Source of the DNA: Serratia liquefaciens
GTDB taxonomy: Bacteria; Pseudomonadota; Gammaproteobacteria; Enterobacterales; Enterobacteriaceae
Assembly: GCA_012719855.1 (NCBI GenBank)
Contig: JAAXZN010000029.1
Coordinates: 62,001-126,000, forward strand
Direction of reading: 5' to 3'
DNA: 64,000 nucleotides
The translations under genes and the position numbers were made by a program. Within the stretch, counting starts at the first letter, position 1. The number at the start of each line of letters is the position of its first letter. The notes beneath the pieces are model-generated. The model was not told where the DNA came from and did no database searches. It was given only the letters and a program-made list of their open reading frames with translations. Shown piece by piece: positions 1 through 10,473 of the stretch.

Positions 1-118
1 CCGTTTCCTTGCGCCACGGGTCAGGGTGTTGATTGACTGGCTGATTTGGCTGTTTGAACGCTATCAGCCACCCAAAACGGACATTTTTCCAGCAAACGCC
101 CGCAAACAGGGGAAATAA
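1..118 (+). CDS. C-terminal end of a LysR-family regulator (partial)
   Basis: Only the last 38 codons lie in the window; the reading frame begins at base 2 and ends with TAA at 116-118. The visible peptide contains RFLAPRVRVLIDWLIWLFE, which matches the usual end of the LysR effector-binding domain (R-F-L-x-P-R-V-R-x-F-I-D). A basic tail of about 18 residues follows. The DNA-binding part is outside the window, so the target cannot be inferred. The family call rests on this short stretch only. Confidence 0.55.
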   Translation, partial: RFLAPRVRVLIDWLIWLFERYQPPKTDIFPANARKQGK

Positions 119-121
119 CTA

Positions 122-149
122 TTGACGTACCCGCCAAAATCTCTAGAAT
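122..149 (+). promoter_or_regulatory. Promoter of the tRNA-Leu gene
   Basis: TTGACG at 122-127 and TAGAAT at 144-149 are separated by 16 bases and followed by a C-rich stretch, as expected for a stable-RNA promoter with a GC-rich discriminator. The tRNA begins 41 bases after the -10 element. No other gene on this strand lies between. The promoter is inferred from sequence match only. Confidence 0.55.
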
Positions 150-190
150 TCGCCTCCGTGGTAACGTTACTCCGGTAATGTATCTGGTAT

Positions 191-277
191 GCGAAGGTGG
201 CGGAATTGGTAGACGCGCTAGCTTCAGGTGTTAGTGTTCTTACGGACGTGAGGGTTCAAGTCCCTCTCTTCGCACCA
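191..277 (+). tRNA. tRNA-Leu (anticodon CAG)
   Basis: This 87-base gene starts GCGAAGGTGGCGG and ends with an encoded CCA. The acceptor arms GCGAAG/CTTCGC pair, the T arm carries GGTTCAAGTCC, and the anticodon loop TTCAGGT sits between CTAGC and GTTAG, giving anticodon CAG. A long variable arm (TGTTCTTACGGACG region) marks it as a class II tRNA. It is nearly identical to the E. coli leuPQTV product. It stands alone and no integrase gene is next to it. Confidence 0.97.
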
Positions 278-363
278 ATCGATAAATCTCTTCGAAAGTC
301 CCCCTCCAAAGCCATTCCCAATCGAAACGATAACCAACACGCGATAGCGTGATTTTTGCGTCT

Positions 364-648
364 TTATCCCAGATTGAAATTCAGGCTGATCGCCGCCAAT
401 CCCCCAGCCAATGCCATGCAGGAAGGCAGCAGCAGGTAATGCCGCCAGCGGCTGTTGAACAACATCACCAGCGTCGCCAGCATAGCGATCACAATCAGCG
501 TACGCAGTTGCATCATATCCAGGTTGATCAATGCCAGTAACGGCATTAAAGCGCAGGGCAACAAAACGCCCCAGGCGCTGGCCAGCCGATTGCCCAGGCA
601 CCAGCTGACACCCCACAACCCACACGCGGTAATCATGGCTGCAATCAT
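364..648 (-). CDS. DUF1435 family small inner-membrane protein (YjjZ-like)
   Basis: The protein has 94 residues and is almost entirely hydrophobic, with about three membrane segments and a short polar loop NSRWRHY in the second half. The pattern WGVLLPCxLMPLLALINLD ... LATLVMLF ... RHYLLLPSCMALAGGLAAI fits the DUF1435 family known from E. coli YjjZ. The ATG at 648 is chosen because AGGGT precedes it, although an in-frame ATG exists 16 codons upstream. The function of the family is unknown. It stands alone between the tRNA and the diguanylate cyclase. Confidence 0.7.
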   Translation of the reverse strand: MIAAMITACGLWGVSWCLGNRLASAWGVLLPCALMPLLALINLDMMQLRTLIVIAMLATLVMLFNSRWRHYLLLPSCMALAGGLAAISLNFNLG

Positions 649-893
649 GATAACCCTACCCTTCAAGTGATAATGATAACCAATATCATATACCACTTTT
701 TTTCACTGCGCATCATTTTCGCCGCAACCACCAAACGCGGATGACATAACGGTGTAAAAATGATAGTTTGCCATAAGAAAATTCTTAGTCTAATTCGCAT
801 GTGAATAATCACAATCAACAACCATACAATGCGGATGTTTAATTCACGCCGAAAGAATTTTTCGCCACCTTAATTTTTCGACAGATCGATTTT

Positions 894-1985
894 GTGAAGA
901 GTGAACTCCGTATGAACGCGCGTTCTTATCAGGAACTGCTGAACAGCAAACACCGCTTATCATTATTTTTATTTTTGTTGATGAACGCTGCCTCTTCCAT
1001 ATTTACATTATTGGTCCCATTTAATGACAAGCCCGCTTTTACCCTACCTTTATTAGGTATACCGATATTTTGTCTGGTGGCGCTGTTATTTATCTTGCAG
1101 TCTCCACGGTTATACGTCAAAAAATTGAATCTATTTTCCTGCGTGCTCGGCCTGCTGTGGGCAGCGCATATTTACGTTAAAAGTCAGTACTGTGCGCCGA
1201 ACAATCAAAGTTTTCTATTAATTAGTCTGTTCAGTATGTTTTTTATCAGCGCCATTGCCTTAACCGATAACTTTATCGCTTTTTGCCTGCACGCCGTGCC
1301 TTCCGCCCTGGTTATTCTATTACTGGACGGTATGCACAATACCACCAGGATCGTATTCACCACGGTATTGCCGATTATCGCATTCTCAATTCATCATCTG
1401 ATGCTCAAACGCAGCGAGCTTTTTACCCAAACGCTGGTGGCCAATCTGTATAACGAACGGGACAGGTTCAGCAATTTGAGCATGATCGATCCCCTAACCG
1501 GGCTTTATAACCGTCGGGGCCTGGAAAATAAAATCAATATGCTGACGGTGCCGCCGTCGGGTTGTCATTTCGTGGTGTTACTCGATATCGACCATTTCAA
1601 GGCTTATAACGATAACTATGGTCACACCATGGGCGATCAGGCGTTGGTGCAGGTTGCCATCACCATCCGCGATTCGGTGCGTTCTCGCGATATTGTGGTG
1701 CGCTACGGCGGGGAAGAGTTTCTGGTGCTGCTGACCAACGTCAGCGAGGATTACGCCACCCAACTGGCCGAACGGGTGCGGCTGCGAGTGCAGGAATTAA
1801 AAATTCCTCATCGCTTTAACCAATTGGAAGCCACTACCGTGACGCTCAGCGCCGGAATCTCCGCACTGGACAAGCTGGACGTATCCTCGGCGATCCGTGC
1901 AGCCGACGCCGCGCTGTACCAGGCGAAAAACAACGGCCGCAATAATATTCAGCTGGCACCTAGCGTGCAGCCCGCCGCTGTCTGA
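894..1985 (+). CDS. Membrane-bound diguanylate cyclase (GGDEF)
   Basis: The protein makes cyclic di-GMP from two GTP. Residues about 20-170 form five or six hydrophobic segments, a membrane sensor region I do not recognise as a named MASE domain. Residues about 190-355 are a full GGDEF domain: DPLTGLYNRRG at 199, DIDHFKAYND at 231, active-site GGEEF at 272-276, and an inhibitory-site RxxD (R263-D266) five residues before it, so both catalysis and product inhibition look intact. The start is GTG at 894; ATG at 912 is an equally plausible alternative. It is monocistronic and convergent with the fucose operon. Confidence 0.9.
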   Translation: MKSELRMNARSYQELLNSKHRLSLFLFLLMNAASSIFTLLVPFNDKPAFTLPLLGIPIFCLVALLFILQSPRLYVKKLNLFSCVLGLLWAAHIYVKSQYCAPNNQSFLLISLFSMFFISAIALTDNFIAFCLHAVPSALVILLLDGMHNTTRIVFTTVLPIIAFSIHHLMLKRSELFTQTLVANLYNERDRFSNLSMIDPLTGLYNRRGLENKINMLTVPPSGCHFVVLLDIDHFKAYNDNYGHTMGDQALVQVAITIRDSVRSRDIVVRYGGEEFLVLLTNVSEDYATQLAERVRLRVQELKIPHRFNQLEATTVTLSAGISALDKLDVSSAIRAADAALYQAKNNGRNNIQLAPSVQPAAV

Positions 1986-2002
1986 GCCGACGGGCCGGGG
2001 GC

Positions 2003-3232
2003 TTAGCGACGGCGCTGCTGCAGGCCGTACACAAACACCACGCCGAAGCACAACAGCGGCAGCACATACGACAGCGCCGTGCTGTATCTGTCCGCCAGCG
2101 CACCCATAAAGTAAGGCATGATAGCCCCCCCGACGATCGCCATGATCATAAAGGAGCTGGCGCGCTTGGTGTGTTTACCCATGTTTTTCACCCCCAGGGC
2201 GAAAATGGTCGGGAACATGATCGACATAAAGAAGAACACCGCGATCAATGCCACCACCGAGACGCCATCCAGGCTGAGCATCACCACGCCGCACAGCGCA
2301 ATGTTAATCAGCGAGTAGATCATCAGCAACGTGGCCGGCTTGACCCTGCCCATCAGCCAGGTGCTGAAGAAGCGCCCGACCATAAAGCAAATCATGGCGA
2401 TAGAAAGCAGGTAGGACGCACTTTGGTTGGACACTTCGTTCCAGTGTTCGGTGGCGTAGTTGATAAAGAACGCACCGACGCCAACCTGCGCTGCTACATA
2501 GAAGAACTGGGTAATCACCCCGCTGACAAAGTGCCGGTGCTGCCACAGCCCCTGGGCGATTTCGCCGTGTTCCGGTTGCTCTTCCTCACGAATATCCGGC
2601 AACCGGGTGCGGCCAAACAAAAAGGCAATCAGCAGCACCAGCACGGCGATCGCCACATAGGTCATCTTCACCGCGCTCTGGTCGCCGCTGCTCGCCCCTT
2701 GGGTGGCAGAGAAAAACAGCGTGCCGCCGATCATCGGGCCGATAAACTGCCCCAGACCGTTAAACGACTGGGAAAGGTTCAGCCGCCGTTCAGCCCCTTT
2801 AGCGTCGCCCAATACCGTGGCATAAGGGTTGGCCGCCGTTTCCAGACAGCCCAATCCGCAGGCAATGACAAACAGCGCGAACAGGAACATGGCGAAGCTG
2901 TTGGCGGATGCCGCCGGCACAAACAGCAAAGCCCCCAGCGCATACAGGCACAGCCCGACCAAAATACCGGCCTTGTACCCTTTCTTATCCATAAAATAGC
3001 CGGCGGGCAGCGCCACCAGGAAGTAGGCACCGAAATACGCTGCCTGCAACAATCCCGACTGCGCTTTGGTAACGTGCAATGTCTCCTGGAAGTGTTTGTT
3101 TAATACGTCCAACAGGCCATACGACAGCCCCCACATAAAGAACAGGCTGGTGACCAGAATAAAAGCCCAGCGCAGGTTGGCGGTTGACTTGACGCCCAGC
3201 TGTGGCGGGGCCGCACTTTTTTCAGCAAGCAT
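2003..3232 (-). CDS. FucP-like L-fucose:proton symporter (MFS)
   Basis: This 409-residue carrier with about 12 membrane segments belongs to the sugar:H+ symporter branch of the major facilitator superfamily that includes FucP. Typical features are MWGLSYGLLDVLNKHFQ near residue 34, LPAGYFMDKKGYKAGILVGL near 76, and the CLETAANPYATVLG segment near 129, where FucP-type carriers have an ETxxNPY signature. It is the last gene of the fucose operon, 27 bases after the mutarotase, and would import the L-fucose the other genes oxidise. The ATG is preceded by GAGGA. Substrate is assigned from family and context. Confidence 0.85.
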   Translation of the reverse strand: MLAEKSAAPPQLGVKSTANLRWAFILVTSLFFMWGLSYGLLDVLNKHFQETLHVTKAQSGLLQAAYFGAYFLVALPAGYFMDKKGYKAGILVGLCLYALGALLFVPAASANSFAMFLFALFVIACGLGCLETAANPYATVLGDAKGAERRLNLSQSFNGLGQFIGPMIGGTLFFSATQGASSGDQSAVKMTYVAIAVLVLLIAFLFGRTRLPDIREEEQPEHGEIAQGLWQHRHFVSGVITQFFYVAAQVGVGAFFINYATEHWNEVSNQSASYLLSIAMICFMVGRFFSTWLMGRVKPATLLMIYSLINIALCGVVMLSLDGVSVVALIAVFFFMSIMFPTIFALGVKNMGKHTKRASSFMIMAIVGGAIMPYFMGALADRYSTALSYVLPLLCFGVVFVYGLQQRRR

Positions 3233-3259
3233 TGATATATCCTCGGTAGAGTAGCGATG

Positions 3260-5233
<1,974 letters not shown>

Positions 5234-5247
5234 GGCCTGTTTCCCGT

Positions 5248-6525
5248 TCAACCGCGGAACCGATACTGTTCAAGCGACGACGCATGCATCTCGATCGAAT
5301 AACCGGGATGGCGCGGCGGCATATAGGCCGCCCCCTTGACGTCGCAAGGGTGAACAAAGTGTTCATGCAAGTGATCGACGTATTCGATCACCCGTCCTTC
5401 GTGGGTACCGGCAATGCACAGGTAGTCGATCATCGACAGATGCTGAACGTATTCACACAGCCCCACGCCTCCGGCATGCGGGCACACCGGCAGGTTGTAT
5501 TTGGCGGCCATCAGCATCACCGCCAGCACTTCATTGACGCCCCCCAGGCGACAGGCGTCGATCTGCACCACGTCAATCGCTTCGCGCATGATGAACTGCT
5601 TGAACATAATGCGGTTTTGGCACATCTCGCCGGTGGCGACCTTGACCGGATGAACCCCCTCGCGAATGCGGCGATGCCCTTCGACATCATCCGGGCTGGT
5701 GGGCTCTTCGATAAACCAGGGCTTGGCGAACGCCAGATGCTTCACCCACGGGATGGCATCGTTGACTTCCCAGACCTGGTTGGCGTCGATCATCAGTTGA
5801 CGATCGGGGCCAATGACCTCGCGGGCAATGCGCACTCGGCGGATATCGTCTTCCAGATCGCGCCCCACCTTCAGCTTCAGGTAGGAGAAACCGGCATCGA
5901 CCGCTTCCTGACACAGTCGACGCAGTTTGTCGTCCGGGTAGCCCAGCCAGCCGGCGGAGGTGGTGTAACAGGGGTAGCCTTCCTGCAGCAGCCGTTCCAG
6001 ACGCTGCTCTTTACCCTGCGCCCGCTGTTTGAGCAGCGTGAGCGCCTCCTGCGGCGTAATGCAGTCGGTGATGTAGCGAAAATCGATGCAGCGCACCAGT
6101 TCCTCTGGCGTCATCTCCGCCACCAGCCGCCACACCGGCTTACCCTCGGCTTTGGCCCACAGATCCCAAACCGCGTTGATCACCGCCCCGGTCGCCAGGT
6201 GGATCGCCCCCTTGTCCGGCCCGATCCAACGCAGCTGGCTGTCGCTGGTAAAACGGCGCCAAAAGGCTCCCATATCGGCGGCGATCTCTTCCAGAGTGAC
6301 GCCGACGATATGATGCTCCAGCGCACGGATCGCCGCGCAGCAGATCTCATTGCCACGGCCAATGGTAAAAGTCAGCCCGTGGCCGCTCAGATCGGCACGA
6401 TCGGTTTCCAGGATCACATAAGCGGCGGAGTAGTCGGGATCCGGATTCATCGCATCGGATCCGTCCAGCGCCAGTGAAGTCGGGAAGCGAATATCTTCCA
6501 CCCGCAGTGCGGTAATCGTTGTCAT
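5248..6525 (-). CDS. L-fuconate dehydratase (enolase superfamily)
   Basis: This enzyme removes water from L-fuconate to give 2-keto-3-deoxy-L-fuconate. It is the most diagnostic gene of the operon: the start (VEDIRFPTSLALDGSDAMN, DPDYSAAYVILETD) and end (VDHLHEHF, AYMPPRHPGYS) match the FucD/ENOSF1 family closely. Enolase-superfamily catalytic elements are visible: the YLKLKVG base, DANQVW and EEPTSPDD metal ligands, ATGE, and CPHAGGVGLCEYVQH with the second catalytic base. Length is 425 residues from the ATG at 6525, which has GGGGAG eight bases upstream; an in-frame ATG at 6540 is less likely. Confidence 0.93.
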   Translation of the reverse strand: MTTITALRVEDIRFPTSLALDGSDAMNPDPDYSAAYVILETDRADLSGHGLTFTIGRGNEICCAAIRALEHHIVGVTLEEIAADMGAFWRRFTSDSQLRWIGPDKGAIHLATGAVINAVWDLWAKAEGKPVWRLVAEMTPEELVRCIDFRYITDCITPQEALTLLKQRAQGKEQRLERLLQEGYPCYTTSAGWLGYPDDKLRRLCQEAVDAGFSYLKLKVGRDLEDDIRRVRIAREVIGPDRQLMIDANQVWEVNDAIPWVKHLAFAKPWFIEEPTSPDDVEGHRRIREGVHPVKVATGEMCQNRIMFKQFIMREAIDVVQIDACRLGGVNEVLAVMLMAAKYNLPVCPHAGGVGLCEYVQHLSMIDYLCIAGTHEGRVIEYVDHLHEHFVHPCDVKGAAYMPPRHPGYSIEMHASSLEQYRFRG

Positions 6526-6539
6526 GGCAATGCTCCCCA

Positions 6540-7385
6540 TCAGGCCTGTACGGTTGTTTGACGCTGTTCACCCAATCCCTCGATACCCAGCCGCATCGTC
6601 TGTCCGGCTTTCAGGTAAAGAGGCGTTGGTTTCTGCCCCATGCCGACACCCGGCGGCGTACCGGTAGAGATCACATCGCCCGGTTGCAGGCTCATAAAAC
6701 GGCTCAGGTAACTGATAATTTGCGGAATGCGGAAGATCATGGTGCTGGTGTTGCCGTCCTGATAGCGCTTGCCGTCCACCTCCAGCCACAGGTTCAGGCT
6801 ATGGGGATCGGCAATTTCGTCGGCGGTCACCAGCCAGGGGCCGGTAGGGCCGAAGGTGTCGCAGCCTTTGCCTTTGTCCCAGGTACCGCCGCGTTCAATC
6901 TGGAATTCACGCTCCGAGACGTCGTTAATCACGCAGTAACCGGCGACGTGGCGCATCGCGTCCTGCTCGCTGATGTAACGTCCGCCCTGGCCAATAATCA
7001 CGCCCAGCTCCACTTCCCAGTCCGTTTTGAGCGAGTCACGCGGGATTTGCACCTCATCGTTCGGCCCGACCACCGCGCTGGTCCATTTGTTGAACACCAC
7101 CGGCTCGGAGGGGATTGCCGCGCCGGTTTCCGCCGCATGGTCGGCATAATTGAGGCCAATGCAGATAAATTTGCCGATGTGGCCCACGCACGGCCCCAGT
7201 CGCGGTTGTCCTTCCACCCGCGGCAGTTGGTTGATGTCCAGCGCACGCAGTTTGTCCAAGGCCGCCGGCAGCAAGGCTTCACCGCTCAGGTCGGCAATAT
7301 GCTGCGACAGGTCGCGGATTTGCCCCTGCGGATCCAATATTCCTGGGCGTTCCTGTCCCGGCGCGCCATAACGTAAAAGTTTCAT
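6540..7385 (-). CDS. 2,4-diketo-3-deoxy-L-fuconate hydrolase (FAH family)
   Basis: This 281-residue protein of the fumarylacetoacetate hydrolase family should cleave the diketo acid produced by the dehydrogenase into pyruvate and L-lactate, finishing the pathway. FAH features are visible: GLNYADHAAETG, the EVELGVIIG metal ligands, KGCDTFGPTGPWLVT, and the TGTPPGVGMG loop near the end. The frame stays open far upstream, but MKLLRYG at 7385 has a good GAGGA site and matches family N-termini. It lies 53 bases after the dehydrogenase gene. Confidence 0.88.
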   Translation of the reverse strand: MKLLRYGAPGQERPGILDPQGQIRDLSQHIADLSGEALLPAALDKLRALDINQLPRVEGQPRLGPCVGHIGKFICIGLNYADHAAETGAAIPSEPVVFNKWTSAVVGPNDEVQIPRDSLKTDWEVELGVIIGQGGRYISEQDAMRHVAGYCVINDVSEREFQIERGGTWDKGKGCDTFGPTGPWLVTADEIADPHSLNLWLEVDGKRYQDGNTSTMIFRIPQIISYLSRFMSLQPGDVISTGTPPGVGMGQKPTPLYLKAGQTMRLGIEGLGEQRQTTVQA

Positions 7386-7438
7386 GATGTCCTCGCTGTG
7401 AAAAATGGGTTGGGCATAGCGGCCCAAAGCGTCTGGTC

Positions 7439-8179
7439 TCAGTTGCTCCAGCCGCCGTCGATAATCTGTACCGTCCCTGTGGTGTAGGAGCTGGCATCGG
7501 AGGCCAGATACAGCGCCAATTGAGCGATCTCGCCGGTGGTGCCGATACGACCAATCGGTTGACGAGCCACAAACGCCTGGTACACCTCTTCTTCGCTGCG
7601 TCCCTGTTCGCGCGCCTGCTCGGCGATGCGCTGCCGCAGCGAAGGCGACTCCACCGTGCCGGGGCAAATGGCGTTGCAACGGATACCCTGAGCGACGTAA
7701 TCCGCCGCCACCGAACGCGTCAGGCCTATCACCGCCGCCTTGGTGGCGCTGTAGGCAAAGCGGTTCGGCACCCCTTTCACGCTGGAAGCCACCGAGGACA
7801 TGTTGATAATCGACCCGTTTTTTCGCGCCAGCATGCCGGGCAGAAAGGCGCGGATCATGCGGAACATTGCGGTCACATTCAGATCCAGCGCAAATGCCCA
7901 CTGATCCTCGCTGCATTCCAGGATCGATCCGCTGTGCACCACGCCGGCACAGTTGAACAACACGTCGATCGGGCCAAGGCTTTCCGCCGCTGCCGCAATC
8001 GCCGCGGCATCAGTGACGTTGAGCGTCATTGGCACAATGCCGGGCAACCCCTGCAGTTGCTCGGTGTTGATGTCGGTGGCAATGACCTGCGCACCTGCCT
8101 CAGCAAAAAGTCTGGCGGTACTGAAGCCAATCCCCTGGCCGGCGGCGGTGATCAGCACGCGTTTTCCGGTTAAATTCAT
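7439..8179 (-). CDS. 2-keto-3-deoxy-L-fuconate 4-dehydrogenase (SDR)
   Basis: This 246-residue short-chain dehydrogenase is the first gene of the fucose operon. It has ITAAGQGIG as nucleotide-binding motif at about 10, NCAG near 82, catalytic Ser near 130 and YSATK near 143. Its group (bacterial relatives of human BDH2/DHRS6) includes enzymes oxidising 2-keto-3-deoxy-L-fuconate at C4. Presence of this gene plus the FAH-type hydrolase, and absence of an aldolase, shows that the pathway ends by oxidation and hydrolysis, not aldol cleavage. Two regulator-type palindromes lie 28-66 bases upstream of its start. Confidence 0.86.
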   Translation of the reverse strand: MNLTGKRVLITAAGQGIGFSTARLFAEAGAQVIATDINTEQLQGLPGIVPMTLNVTDAAAIAAAAESLGPIDVLFNCAGVVHSGSILECSEDQWAFALDLNVTAMFRMIRAFLPGMLARKNGSIINMSSVASSVKGVPNRFAYSATKAAVIGLTRSVAADYVAQGIRCNAICPGTVESPSLRQRIAEQAREQGRSEEEVYQAFVARQPIGRIGTTGEIAQLALYLASDASSYTTGTVQIIDGGWSN

Positions 8180-8206
8180 TTTCGCTCCCTTGGCTTAAAG
8201 GTCTAA

Positions 8207-8245
8207 TGGTCAGGCCACTTAGGGCAATTAAAGGTCAGGCCTTTA
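8207..8245. promoter_or_regulatory. Two FadR-type operators of the fucose operon
   Basis: TGGTCAGGCCA lies at 8207-8217, and TAAAGG-TCAGG-CCTTTA (AAAGG/CCTTT arms) at 8229-8245. Both share the core GGTCAGGCC and their centres are 25 bases apart. The first is one base from the TGGTNNNACCA pattern bound by FadR-subfamily GntR proteins. They sit between the dehydrogenase start and the divergent GntR/FCD gene, so repression of the operon by that protein, relieved by a pathway intermediate, is the natural reading. Binding itself is inferred. Confidence 0.6.
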
Positions 8246-8414
8246 ACATGACAAAAGACGCTTTACGCGTTATGGTTTGGTGAGAATGTTATGAGATACA
8301 CTTGGAACAGCTTTTTGATTAACCAATTTTTTACACTTGAATAACGATTACTCAAGCGGTTTGACTAATAACTGTGCGCTGAATCACTTAACACGGAAAA
8401 GGCCAAGGTAAAAA

Positions 8415-9173
8415 ATGCCGATCACCCGACTGGAAAACCCTCGTATTTACAGACAGATAGCCGACCAATTGAAACGGCTCATCGATAACAATGAATTTCC
8501 TCCCGGCAGCCGCCTGCCCTCCGAACGCGATCTGGCCCAGCAGTTACAGGTTAGCCGGGCCTCCGTTCGAGAGGCGCTGATCGCGCTGGAAGTGATTGGC
8601 CTGGTGGATGTCAAAGTCGGCAACGGGGTGATCGTCCGGGCGCAAACGCCGGTGATGACATCGCAAGAGCCGGTGATGGCCCAGGCCGGCCGGGATCAGT
8701 GGGCAGAAATCGATGATGAATTGAATATCGACCTGGATTTTAACGCCGAGCTGCCGCCGTTCTCACTGCTGCAAACCCGCCTGTTGATCGAACCCGAAAC
8801 CGCAGCACTGGCGGCGCGCCACGCCACCGATCAGGAACTGGCGGGTATCCGCGAGGCCTACGAGCAAAACTGCCGTGATAACCGCGCAGGATCGGCCACC
8901 CATCCCGGCGATCGGTTGTTCCATATCCGCATAGCACAGGCCAGCGGCAACCCGGCTTACGCCTTTATCATCGGCCACCTGCTCGGCCACCGCTACGGCA
9001 GCATGTTCCGCGTACTTCAGCGCCACTACACGCCGGATGATATGCCGCACCGTTCCGAGCAGGAACACCGGGAAATTCTGGCCGCTATCGAGGCGCGTGA
9101 CGTGCGTGGCGCACGCAAGGCGATGAAAGCGCATCTGGACGAAGTGATCGCCATTTTCGCCCGCGCTCAGTAG
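8415..9173 (+). CDS. GntR-family regulator, FadR/FCD subfamily, of the fucose operon
   Basis: The 252-residue protein has an N-terminal winged helix (PGSRLPSERDLAQQLQVSRASVREALIALEVIGLVDVK, about 32-70) and a C-terminal helical FCD ligand domain from about 110 to 250. FCD metal-binding residues are suggested by the LFHIRIAQASGNPAY and HRYGS segments and by EQEHREILAAIEARD. It is divergent from the seven-gene fucose operon and the only regulator beside it. FCD proteins usually sense the sugar-acid substrate or product; a deoxy-fuconate is the likely ligand here, by inference. Confidence 0.88.
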   Translation: MPITRLENPRIYRQIADQLKRLIDNNEFPPGSRLPSERDLAQQLQVSRASVREALIALEVIGLVDVKVGNGVIVRAQTPVMTSQEPVMAQAGRDQWAEIDDELNIDLDFNAELPPFSLLQTRLLIEPETAALAARHATDQELAGIREAYEQNCRDNRAGSATHPGDRLFHIRIAQASGNPAYAFIIGHLLGHRYGSMFRVLQRHYTPDDMPHRSEQEHREILAAIEARDVRGARKAMKAHLDEVIAIFARAQ

Positions 9174-9192
9174 GACGATTGACCGGCATCAG

Positions 9193-9227
9193 GGCGGTGG
9201 GAAATTTTTTCTCAAACCGCCTTTTTT
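9193..9227 (+). terminator. Rho-independent terminator after the GntR gene
   Basis: GGCGGT at 9193-9198 pairs with ACCGCC at 9216-9221 and is directly followed by six T. Bases inside the loop can extend the stem (GGGAAA with TTTCTC). It lies 20 bases after the stop codon of the regulator. Confidence 0.75.
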
Positions 9228-9321
9228 CCACATGCAGCCAAGGCTCAGGCACATTACACTGACAGCAGATTAAGCCGTCCCCGGCCCTTTCCCTGCTGCC
9301 TTTTAAAATGGATAACGACCG

Positions 9322-10464
9322 TTGAAGAACTCTTTCTCCGCTTCATTGCTGGCGCTGAGCCTGTGTGCCGCTCCGCTGGCCGCGCAGGCCGCCGCCCCGC
9401 AGTTGGCTTCGCAAATCGTCGACCAATATGCCGAGCACATTTTCTACAACAGCGGCGCCACCGGCATGGCGCTGGTGGTGATCGACGGCAATCAGGTGGT
9501 TAACCGCAGTTTTGGCGACACCAAACCCGGCAACAACCTGCGCCCGCGCCCGGATTCCCTGATCCGCATCGCCTCGATCACCAAGCTGATGACCAGCGAA
9601 GTGATGGTCAAAATGGCGGCGGAAGGCCGGGTCAAGCTCAACGATCCGCTGCGCAAATACGCCCCGTCAGGTGCCTACGTACCGGCTTATAACGCTCGCC
9701 AGCCGATCACCTTGCTGAACCTGGCCACCCACACCAGCGCCTTGCCGCGTGAGCAACCGGGCAAGAAACCGCCAAAAACGCCGGTGTTCACCTGGCCGAC
9801 CAAAGCGCAGCGCTGGCAGTGGCTGGAGCACGCCAACGTGACGGTTCCGCCGGGCGTACGAGCCTCTTATTCCAACCTGGCGTATGACCTGCTGGCGGAT
9901 GCGCTGTCACGGGCGGCAGGCAAACCTTACAGCGCCCTGTTGAAAGAAAAAATCACCGCGCCGCTCGGCATGGTCGACACCACCCTGACTCCCAGTGCCG
10001 AGCAGTGCTCACGGCTGATGGTCGCCGCAGCCGGCCCTAGCGCCTGCCGCGACACCACGGCCGCAGCCGGCAGCGGCGGCGTCTACTCCACCCCACGCGA
10101 TATGCAACGCTGGATGCAACAGTTCCTCACCTCCAACGTCTCCGGCTCACGCAAATCAACCGCAGCCAGCGAGCAGACCATGTACTTCCAGCGTAACGAT
10201 CTGGTTTCGCTGAAAGGAATGGATGTGCCGGGTGAAGCCAGCGCCCTGGGATTGGGCTGGGTGTATATGGCGCCGAACGGTGAACTGCCGGGGATTATTC
10301 AGAAAACCGGCGGTGGCGGCGGCTTTATTACCTATATGGCGATGATCCCGCAGAAAAACGTCGGGGTATTTGTGGTGGTAACCCGCTCGGAACTGAGTAA
10401 ATTCACCAACATGAGCGACCCAGTGAACCGGCTGGTGAGTGATTTGGCGGCGAATAAAAGTTGA
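9322..10464 (+). CDS. ampH: AmpH, D-alanyl-D-alanine carboxypeptidase/endopeptidase
   Basis: AmpH is a periplasmic penicillin-binding protein of the class C beta-lactamase fold that trims and recycles peptidoglycan peptides. The 380-residue protein has a signal peptide (LLALSLCAAPLAAQA), the SxxK motif SITK at 85-88, YSN at 183-185 and KTGGGGGF near 329 as the third active-site motif. Long blocks such as FYNSGATGMALVVIDGNQ, LATHTSALPREQPG and GGGGGFITYMAMIPQKN are shared with E. coli AmpH. The start is TTG at 9322, overlapping the stop of a five-codon upstream ORF (ATG at 9308). It is a single-gene unit. Confidence 0.94.
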   Translation: MKNSFSASLLALSLCAAPLAAQAAAPQLASQIVDQYAEHIFYNSGATGMALVVIDGNQVVNRSFGDTKPGNNLRPRPDSLIRIASITKLMTSEVMVKMAAEGRVKLNDPLRKYAPSGAYVPAYNARQPITLLNLATHTSALPREQPGKKPPKTPVFTWPTKAQRWQWLEHANVTVPPGVRASYSNLAYDLLADALSRAAGKPYSALLKEKITAPLGMVDTTLTPSAEQCSRLMVAAAGPSACRDTTAAAGSGGVYSTPRDMQRWMQQFLTSNVSGSRKSTAASEQTMYFQRNDLVSLKGMDVPGEASALGLGWVYMAPNGELPGIIQKTGGGGGFITYMAMIPQKNVGVFVVVTRSELSKFTNMSDPVNRLVSDLAANKS

Positions 10465-10473
10465 TGTTAAAAA

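Noticed and set aside
7386-7916. Upstream extension of the FAH-type hydrolase gene by 177 codons
   Set aside because: The extension lies inside the SDR gene in another frame and is not hydrolase-like. The ATG at 7385 has a good ribosome site.
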